Source: Pisaster brevispinus
Taxonomy: Eukaryota; Echinodermata; Asteroidea; Forcipulatida; Asteriidae
Assembly: GCA_023634235.1 (NCBI GenBank)
Contig: JAMKCF010000006.1
Span: 13,124,647 to 13,188,646, forward strand
Length of the DNA: 64,000 nucleotides
Direction of reading: 5' to 3'
The position numbers and the translations under genes are program-made. The notes under the pieces were generated by a model. That model was given only the letters and a program-made list of their open reading frames with translations. It made no database searches and had not been told where the DNA came from. Positions 37,291 through 48,000 of the stretch are shown here, piece by piece. Position 1 is the stretch's first letter. Each line of letters begins with the position of its first letter.

Positions 37291-37686
37291 TTAGGGTCAT
37301 ATAGATTTTGTTTTGTCAACGTACCGATTTATAGCTAAATTTTCAAGAAAATACAGTTAAAGTCACCTGTGAAAGTTTCGGCTGAATACAGTGTCTACTT
37401 GATGAGAAAACAGCAACATAAAGCCCCAACAAAAAACACACCCAAAGACAGACGAATCTATCAACGTTTAGCGAGGTGACAGTGGGTACCAACCGCATCT
37501 CTGCTGATGGCCAAATCATTCGAATTTGTCGACATTCTCTTATTGGTTTCCAATCAAGGGGGCACCCCAGACGAAACAAATTTGCAGGATGATTACGACC
37601 ATTACCATCATTATGACAAGTAAGCTTTCGGATAGAAGTTACGAACATTCTTTTTGAGGTCATACCATAGTAGACCTATGACCCTA
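37291..37686 (+). mobile_element. MITE, AGGGTCATAGA family, copy 3
   Basis: TAGGGTCATATAGATTTTG at the left and GTAGACCTATGACCCTA at the right. Shared blocks GGCTGAATACAGTGTCTAC and GACAGTGGGTACCAAC match the copy at 30127. The internal palindrome is missing. Confidence 0.8.
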
Positions 37687-39078
37687 CCTTTAAAATGGGG
37701 CATTTACACGCAAACATTTTAGTTCGCCTTATGCCTAAATCAACGGCAATGTCAGAAACAAATTCAGCATTGTCGAGTATCTTTAATTTATAATCCTGCC
37801 CAGGTTTATTTTTAAATAATTTATTTTGATTTTGACTGTTTTATTGAGTTTCATCCACAATAAATACTTGTACTGTGCCCTAATTTCTGTACTGTATTGA
37901 ACGCAACTTCTTCACATAATTATATATTTTGCTTTTTAAACAACTTTTTGTACAAAGAGTTCAACTCAAATTAAACACCATTCTCAATTTAAAAATCGTA
38001 CTGATCAACTAAGTCTATCAATAACTTAAACAGTCTAGGTTCAAATCACAGCTTTAAAGTATAAGAATAAAATTCAAGAACACAAGAAGGGAAATATTCA
38101 CAGTCAACCACCACACCCCTAAGTAAGAAAGGGGCCATACAAAAATCTGTACATTATTGCAATAGATACAATTAAAAGTATACAGTGAAGGGCTAAGCTA
38201 CAAGTGCAGTTGATTTAAGTTACTTTGTTAACTGTTGAACTGATAATTCCTACGAAGTTTAACTGGTTGCGGGACATTCAAGTTGTTAATTTGGGGGTTG
38301 CAACTTATTAACGCTACCATCTTGTACAGACCGGCAAACAATGAAAACGTGTTTAAGTGCTACTTAGGAAGTGTGTGACAATGTAGGGACTTAGAACACG
38401 TAGCGTCCAAACACACATGTTTATTAATCCAGAAAATAGAGAACTTCTCTTTTGTCTCCCATCTCTACTGTTTGGACTTAAATTTTAAATGGGTAGACAT
38501 TCCCACAGTGTTTTTCTTAAGTGCACATAGCAAAGGAATGTCCACAGAGTGTATGCAACACAGAGCTGTGTGCACCCATGTACGCGCCGCGCACAACTCT
38601 CAGCCAATGGTAGGTCTTCTTTGACCTCAGCGAGGGCGCTGATTGGCCTTGTGACGTCATATGCAAGGGGTCTACTTGTGCAAAGACGTTTACACTTTGC
38701 GGCTTCGTCTCGTTGAGATCTATGAGGGACCCCCAGAAGGAACTCCTGAAGGAACTCCTGCGACTGAAATTGTCTACTGTCAGAACTTTAATTTATCAAC
38801 TATGCATAACATGTTATTATTTCCACAGTGATCAGTTTTAAATTATACAGGCATGAGCCTAAATTGTATGTCTTGTTTTCACAGCTAGTTAGTTATAGTA
38901 CAAAAATCTTAAACATTATAACATTTAAATTATTTGGTTTGTTTGAGAAATGTCACTTCACTCCAGAAAACTTGCACAAGGAATTTGAAATATCTTCAGT
39001 TTTCCTCGCCGGATTAACCCAAATTGCAAAATAAACAAACTCTACTCCTGTGACGGCGAAGAGGGCGCTGTTGTGACA

Positions 39079-42000
39079 CTATCTTTGAGATTTGTTGTCC
39101 GCCACGTGCTGCAGCTGCCCGATGAAGTCATCTTCGTCTTCTACGTCATCACCTAAAAAGTAAAATGACACATATCAATTACCTATTGTTCCTAAGTTGC
39201 CATGTGTTTTTTTTTTATTATTCTGTAACTTCTTTAAAAAACTTTTTTTATTTAAATATAAAGTTTTTTTCTAACAGTCCTACCGTTTTCTGTCTTCGAG
39301 AGGGCCTCCCTCAGCTCCTTGACCAGTTCAAACTCCTCATTTTTCATCTTGATTTCCTTTCCCTCCTCCTCAACATTACCATCATCTGCATCTTCGTCGT
39401 CATCATCTTCAGCAGAGTCGGCATCAGCAGTTTGCAGCCTGCTGATTTCTTCAAGCTCTTGTTCCATATCAGCATCTTCATTCTCGTCTCCGCCCTCAGC
39501 CTTTTCTTCCTCGGAATCATCATCATCATCACCATCATCATCATCGTTATCTTCATCACCATCAATTTCCCCATCAGAGTAACTGTCACCATCTGCTGGA
39601 ATGTTCTTGTCGATAACCTTATTGTCATCTTCATCGTCATCATCGTCGTCTTGATCATTGCCATCTGCAGCAGCTTCATCGCCAGCGCCTTCTTCATCAT
39701 CGGAATCAATGTCTGGCTGGATGCCTTCTTTAATGAAATTGGTGTCTTCTTCAATCTCATCATCATCATCATCGTCGTCGTCGTCGTCGCCGCCGTCGAT
39801 GTCATCATCATCTTCAGCATCTCCATCACCAACAGTATTTTTATTATTAATGACATTATCTTCGTCATCATCATCACTGTCGTCATCATCATCATCATCC
39901 CCTTCCTCCTGACTGCCCCGTAGTATCTTGTTGGTCTGTTCACCATCTTCATCTTCATCTTCATCTTCATCATCGTCGTCGTCGTCATCGTCGTCATCAC
40001 TGTCATTGTCATCGTAGTTCAAATCTTCCGTGCTTTCCGTGGTGTCTGACTCCTTCCTGTTGATAAGTGACTGCAACTAAGATTAAACAAACAAAAACAA
40101 AACACACACGCAGAAATTATTAATTTAGCAAAAAACGAACACCGATTTCTCTCAGTTTTTCTTTAATTTAATCAAAAAGAAAAAAAAATACTTCAAAGAC
40201 AATCTATATGTATTTTAGAGATTCCTCACTTAAACATCAATGCGCATTAATACACAAGTTTTTTTTTTTAAAAATATTGCCGTAACAATGTTTTATAGAT
40301 GTCTAAACTAACAAAATATTCGACTAGAAAGTCAAGTTCAAGACTTGGCTTGATCGTTTGCTTACAATGTTGTAGATTTTAGTGACGAGAGATTCGTTTT
40401 CCTCCTCAGTGGCTTCATTGTCATCTGACAATGAATCTCCATCAATTGAATCGCCCTCATCGGTTGTTCCTTTTTCCATTCCATCACTACCCTCTTCGTC
40501 ATCATCGTCATCGTCATCTCCATCTTTATCTTCATCATTCCCATCATCGTCATCATCGTCATCATCGTTGTCGTCATCATCATCGGTGGTTTGCTGTTCC
40601 TTAATAGTTGCATCCTGTTCTTCCCCATCCCCGTCATCATCGTCATCTTCATCATCAGAAGTAGCAGCAATGTCTTTTGAGTCTTCTCCATCTGCATTTG
40701 CATCTTTGATTTCCTCAACCCCTTCTTGATTCTCATCTTCATCATCGTCGTCATCCTCATCATCAACATCCCCGCCTTCATCTCCACCATCATCTTGAAG
40801 GTTTTGGTTTAAGAGTTCTCCTTCAATATCTTCATCTTTGTCGTCGTCGTCGTCGTCTTCGGCGGCGGCATCTACTTTCATCTCCTTATTTTCTATGGTG
40901 TCGTTGTCATCAACAACATCATCATCATCATCGCCATCATCATCATCATCATCGCCATCATCTTCAGTGACGTCGGCATCGGTGTCCATGATCTCAACTT
41001 TGACCGGTGGTGACTTTCTGGAGAGACTGTGCAGATCTTCCCCAAGCTGATCGTTTACGTCAGCCACCTCGTCAACCTACAACGAGAATAATGTACACAA
41101 CTGTTAGTCTCAGATGTTCCATTTAATCAGAAGAATTGCCCAATCAACTGGGGATGGGCCTTTTGTTGAAACTATGTGTCAAGTTTGGGGTGGTCTTCTT
41201 CAGGATGGGTAAGTTGTGTTTGCATTGCACCTCTGGACAATAACAAAAATAAACAGTCACAAACAGTCAACATTGCCTGTGTGTTCATCATGGCAACCAG
41301 CAGAGTGACCTGAGAGTTTTTAAAACTTACGTTTAAAAGCACACTGACAACATTTGGCAATTGTCAAAGACACAACATATACATGAATTAACAAGCCTTT
41401 GAAACTTTAAGCTCAATCGGTCAATGGAGTCAAACGAAAATAGTGAAAAAACGTACCATATTTCACTGTTTGCAAACGTAAACGTCAGGTTTCGGACTTG
41501 CGATCAAAACCAATGGGCGACTTTGGAATGCTAGGTAGCAGCAGACCTAAGCCCGGTTCGTACTTCACGCGAAAGCGAATTTTGGTGACGCAATAATCGA
41601 TTGGCGCCGTTTTTACAATAGACCTTATGCACACGACGTCATATCAGTAGGGCGCCCTCGCCTAGAGGTCAAAATGAGGTTGTTCATTGGCCAATCCTGT
41701 GCGCCGCGCGTACAAATCTGTGCGCTTCCATTGTTTCGTCACCGTTTTACCTCTAAGATGGCGGCTGGATGACGTCAATGCATAAGGTCTATTGTGACGC
41801 AAGAAAATTCGATTTGCATTCGCTTTCGCGTGAAGTAAGTACGAATTGGGCTTTACCAGGGGTCGATTTCACAAAGCACTAAGATTCATCTTATGATGAG
41901 TTGTCAGTATCACCATAGTGATTTGTATTGTGACATCACACTTTGCTTAGCAATTAGGAGTGATTTGGAATTAAGATCAATCTTTATCTCTTTGTGAAAT

Positions 42001-45000
42001 CGGCCCCAGATAAATTTCCATTGTTTAGGCAGTTCTGAGCATGCATGCGCACCTTACCGAGAACGATTAATTTACTTAGTAAGTCTGCTGCCACCTAGCG
42101 TCACAAAAGTTCCCCATAGTTGTGTCTTATTCATTTCTCAAAAGCTATTGCTTTTCAAGCAAAATCATTTCAAGGGTAGTTTTCTAAAAAGCTATCAATG
42201 CCATCTCTACACAATAATAGGGCCTACGTTATGTGCAAGCCTGTGAACATTTATATTTTCAATCTTACGAATGTTCTACACACCATTTAAAACAACTGGA
42301 ACTTTAAACGGGTGAGTTGTTTTTGTGAAATGGCAAAGCAACACTAAATATGTTGATCGCACCAAGAAAGGATGACTTTCACCTTTATGTTTCACGAGTT
42401 CATTAAAGCCCCTTTCACACGAGAGCAATTTAGCAAGGGTCCCTCGCTAAATTGTAGCAAGGTTGTAAAATGTTATAAAAGGTACCTCGTGTGAAAGGAT
42501 AACAATTTTTGGAGTGTCCAAGGTCCCTTAGAAAATCTTGTCAGACAACATGCAAGATCCATGCTTACCAGAAAAACAGTTTCATTAGTTTGAAGCTGAA
42601 AGCTAAGTGATTATACACCAGAACAATCCCCTACAGAGAAATATTGCTGAGAAAATAGCAATTTGAGGCCCCCTAAAATTACTAACGTGATTAATGTGAT
42701 TGCCGCAATAGAAACAATCCCGATATGATCATGCCAAAATTTGTTGGGGAAAAAAGAACAATAAAGCATTTACATGATTCAAAGCCCTATTTCAATGAAG
42801 CTGCTTAAGCAGAAAATGTTGCTTAACAATTTTCTGCCAAGCAGAAATGAGAAGGGAACTAGGCACGTGCTGTACATGTGCCGGGGTAGTTTGGCTGATA
42901 TTATTATTCCGGTAAGCATAATTTTGTTGTGCTTAACTATTGTCTGTGCTTAAGCAGCTCTATGAAATTGGGTCCTGGAACTTAGATGGTGCTTAATATC
43001 ATAATGTGATGTCGTGAAGTTGTTTGTTTGTTTTATATCGTGTCTGCTCTATATGTATGCCCATGCATGACCTTACAATGGTTGACCCCAGCATTAATTA
43101 TCGTGTTTTTTCCCAGTAACTTTCTTGTGAATTCTCCAATAAACTCAGCGGATGTATCATAATATCACTGTGTACGTAATCAAACGTTTGGAAAGGAACA
43201 CAGGCCCAACGTCCGGATGATACTAGAGCTACGGGGTCCGCCCCAAGCCATGATAGCATAAAGAGGTTGGTTTCAGTCCCTTCAAGTCTTCCGGAAGGCG
43301 CCTCAACGCCGTTTCTTTATAGCAACTCGTAATGGAACATTGTTACGTGATAGCAAAGAGAAGGCACGGTCTAGAAATGTCAAGAGATCCATTGGGACAC
43401 CTGTCTACCCTCAGAAAGGCAAAGAGGTGAGAGGGGAAGATGCGGAGTGAAAACACTCTGCATCACTTCGAGCCATCACGCATCTTAAAGATGTCCTTCG
43501 GTTTTGATAATTGAAAATATTATTTTGACGATTTTCAGTTTACACACACGAGCGCACTGCACACCCAAAGTTTTGTCTACTTCCAGCTTCAAAGCTGGCT
43601 TGCATATGTGTGTGATTTTACCCCCAAACACAATCTTGTCATTTAGAGGCAGTCTCATGACAGAAACTTTTAATTCTGAATCTGAGAGAAGTCCTTGAGT
43701 CTTTGAAGAACGTATGTAAAAGTCGAGTCCAATTCACAATCTTCAGTTGTTCTTACATAAATCGTCATACAAAAACTACCTCAGTACAATTCCATTGGCT
43801 TTTGGTAATCATTGAAGCCGACAACAACAAACACACCAACAAACTAAAAAACAAAACCAACCCAAAACCAACCCAAAACTCCCCCAAAACAAACAACAAG
43901 CCCACCCCAACAAAACACTTTAGAAACTACAACACTGAAAATGTGTATCTCCGTTTTATAATTTTCTCTTGACAAACATTTCAAATTGTTTCTTGCAAAC
44001 TTGGCCCAATTTCATAGAGCTGCTGAAGCAGAAAATATTGCTGAGCAATTTTCTGCTATAGGCAGAAATGAACAGGATACCAGTCACAGATTGTACATAC
44101 GACATGGTAGTTTGGCTGGTAACCTTATTCTTTTAAGCATGTGCGACCTGGACAGTGAGAAAGAATAACTGTACTCGTCCAAATAACAATGTGAGACACA
44201 TCGCCCCGCGGTTTCCCTGGGCGGTTTTGCATTGGATTATCACCCTTGATAAGTGTACGTTTCTATCAATTATTAAAATCAAAGCAGTCCACTTAATTGT
44301 GCGCACGTGATTGGGGGTTTTCGGGTCATGCTGTTGTTTATACATCAGTATCTAGAGTGGTTTAAAACACTCAATGACACCATCGCACACTTTTTGAGTA
44401 ACAGTTTTTAATTAAAAAGTCGGTAATCCGCCATTTCTTTTTCAAAAAATCTATAAAAAAATCCAAGTTCCACAACTGCGCCTAACCAAATAGCATGCCA
44501 AATGTCTTATCACTATCCGGGGTTTGTTTTTCACTAACACAATCCAACAATAACCCGCTCTCCAGGAAAAGTTGTGTGAACAAAGGGTTTTATTCAAAGA
44601 AATGGTTGATTGAGCAGAAAGAGACATGTGGGCTCATCTCAAAATACAATTTTGCTTGAATTGATTTTATTTAGTCAAAAGGGTCTCTATCTAATGATTC
44701 ACCTGGGTGATTTAAAAGTGATTTGGTTCTTCACAGAAATGTGTTGCACGCTAAAATCAAAGTGTTACTCAACAAGTAAGGCATTGCGAAATGGTGTGAT
44801 TTTTTTTATGGTGTCACGAAGAGTTTTAAAGGCAAAACTGTCAGTGTAGCCTGCATTTAGTTTGCTCCACACAGAACCTTCTGTAACCGTTACAAGGTGC
44901 TACATTATAATGGGCATTATAAATTCCAAACATAGCTCTGCATAGGCCTACCTGAAAAATAGTAATACGTGCTTTGGGACGCCCTTGAATTCGGGTGTGA

Positions 45001-48000
45001 AAAGAATACACCTACATTGAATTTTAACAAACACACCTTTGACAAGAAAACCTCTATAGGTAAGCCTTTTGGTAATATAAATGTCAGCAATGATTAGTAA
45101 TTTGAAGGTTTTTGTTTTGGTAGACTAAAACTTTGCGCTCGTATTTTAATTCGCGCCTTTTTATTATCCAGTCTCTTCTTCACTCGTTAGAAGAAAAAAC
45201 AGTGTCGTGTTAGTGTTTGGCAGCCAATAAACACTACGGTGCGGGTTTTTAATAAAGAGGCAAGAAGTGCCCGTGGCTACAATGTCACAGAAAGGGTCGA
45301 CTTTTATATCGCTGTGGGTGTCGATAAAGTATCGTCGTTATTGATTTTTTGGGCATGACTCCGTAGTTTGCATCCGGACTGCCGGATTGGCTTATTTGTA
45401 TAGTTTAGTTAATGAAGTCAATGATTGAGATGTGACAGATAGTCCAGGGAAAGTCTGTGACGGTCAAATTAAACCAAACTACAGTTCTTTTCTTCGAACG
45501 TTGTTTTGTGAATGAACAATTAGAGGCAAAGCTTGTTCTAGTATTTAAATGCAATTAAGAATAATGTAAGTTATCATTTTGTAGGCCCTAAGGTAGATGT
45601 ATCTAAACGGGAAACAAAATTTTAACAAATTCAAATTAAAGACAAATTTCAATAAATTTGAAGTTGAACATCAAAACTTTGTTAAATTCTTCATATTTCT
45701 ACGTCAGTCGGAAAGTTCTCATTCAATGATTAAGTAGATTATTCGCCTGATAAATTACGACTGTAGGCTAATTAAGTAACCAATTGCAGATGAGAATAGC
45801 ATCTGCTTCAGCTGTGATTCATAAGCAAGTCAAAGGTCAAAATATCGCAAGATCAATTTAATGCTAGAATTAGGTTTATATAAAACAATGTTATTGTCTT
45901 CAAAGTCAAGGTGTGCCTATGGATAACGTTATATGGACATTGGGATCCAGGGTCTCGAGTCTGCTATTCGGCTTGCCCAGGGTACGAGTATACAAATCGT
46001 CATTTGATAAAGGGTTCAGACAGTCACGTACCCACACTCCTCGGCGTAATGGATTGGGACGTTGGATGCCGCGTGAAACTGCTGACAATTTACTACAAAT
46101 AACTCCATTAGTGCTAAGCCTGATGTGGCAGATTCCCGCCATAATCTTCCTTTACTCTAACATCGTCTGCCTTCTTGCACACCCCGAAAATCCTCTAAAA
46201 AATACACTGAGATTCCCAGAACATAATGAAGACACAATTCCTTCCTCCATGGTGGGAGGTACATCTTGCCATATCATGCGCCACCGAATGCTTCAGAGGG
46301 ACTGAATAAAGGTGATTTATTTGTAAAATCTCAGTGTCTTTTAGAAACAAAATGTGTGATCACTTGAATTTTGCATGGTATTGTTTGTCTTCTTATTCTT
46401 AGTGCTCAGAGGGGCCCATGAATGACCAGTGAAATGCAATGAATAATATATGCAGCAACGAACTGCAACCCCACCCCGAACAAAAATGTCAAAGCATCAA
46501 ATGGAATTATATAATTCAGAGGATTAAAGGGTCTATATACGTTTCTTAATGACTCTGAAAATTACTGGCAATAAAAACTTACTAGGTAAGAAGAACGGCA
46601 GCTTTGGATAGTATAAGGCATTTTGAGAAACATTTCTCTTCGAAGTACATGCGGTTATGGAAAAATATATCACTTTTTATCCCGCAAAAATTTAATTTGA
46701 GAAACGTAACTGTCAGTAACGTTCCTCAGATTGTGTATTCCTATTTGGGATTATTCTTCCTGCGTGGACACATTCGCTCCGGTTTTTCGGCGATATCTTA
46801 AAAAATGCGACCACCTTTTGAAATGAAATTTTCTCAGGTTAGTTTTATTCTATATATCTGCATTTATATAGGATTAAAACAACCAAACGGTTGCAAAAAC
46901 CAAATGTATACTTCGCCTTTAAATTTGTACACTTGACATTCATTAGACACTTTTTATGACACGAAACCATACGTTGCTCAGACCAGGCTCTCCAACTTGA
47001 ACTTATTCCTATGCTGTTACCATGTGCGAAGATGCTAACACAAAAAAAGTATTTTATATAACTATGCAGTGAATAGCACTGATTATCCTTTATAAAAAAG
47101 GGTGGGGGGGGGGGGGCAAAGTACGTTCCCCCATCGTAAATTAACAGACCTACGTGTATGAACGTCACAGGCGTTTCTCTGGCATTCCAGTCGAAGAGGC
47201 GCGATTACAACTTCGTTCCAAGGAGTGATCGATCTCACCGCGCTATTTCCCCCCAGCACGTGCTGCTCGCTTATTAGTGACGAAAGGTTGAAGTTTATAC
47301 CTACCCCTGTAAATTGTATGAGTCCAGAAGAAAACGCGTTCCAAACAATTCCCCGTGCAAGTCTCGCGCGTATTCGAACTTCCGGTACCAACTTGGTCCC
47401 ATTCATTGTTGAGTTTTACGTATGCGCGATCTTGTTTCTTGAATACTTTGGATTAAGGCAGTTTATGGCTATAAGTATTCATATTGTAGGGGAAGTAAAA
47501 TTTAGCCAGGGCATGAAAGTAAACAATTAAGAAGTATGCCCAATTGACGTTCACGTTATCAATAAACCATATGACCATCATGGTCAATGGTTATATCCAA
47601 ATTCGGGTGTGATTGGCAAAAGGGATTTTTATGTGTTAAAAAGAATCCTCGTCCCAACTTTTACTTTTGTTTAATGGTAATTTTCACACATTCTTTGTAT
47701 CATACAGAAATGGAAACCGCATTTAAACAAAATTGCTATGGGTGTTTTTATAAAAAGAAAAAAAAGAAAAAAGATTTGGTTTCTTAGAAAAAAATATAAT
47801 CTTCATTCGAGTTGTTTTCTCGTTTTCTATACGCACGAGACTTGCACAGTCTATTATTATTAAGACAAGGGTCTGGAGAGGGCCAATAGCAAGCTTGTTG
47901 ACGTGGGGACTTCACTGCCCTCCCCACCCCAATCAACGAAGCACTCAGATCCACTCAGCACGATAAAAGTAGTCGTTGGCAAATCGTCAAATATGATCTT

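Noticed and set aside
39165..41050. Plus-strand and other-frame ORFs rich in Ile/Val, Ser or Met opposite the Asp-rich exons
   Set aside because: They are antisense or shifted readings of GAT/GAC repeats. The Asp frame is the one with matching splice sites and phases.
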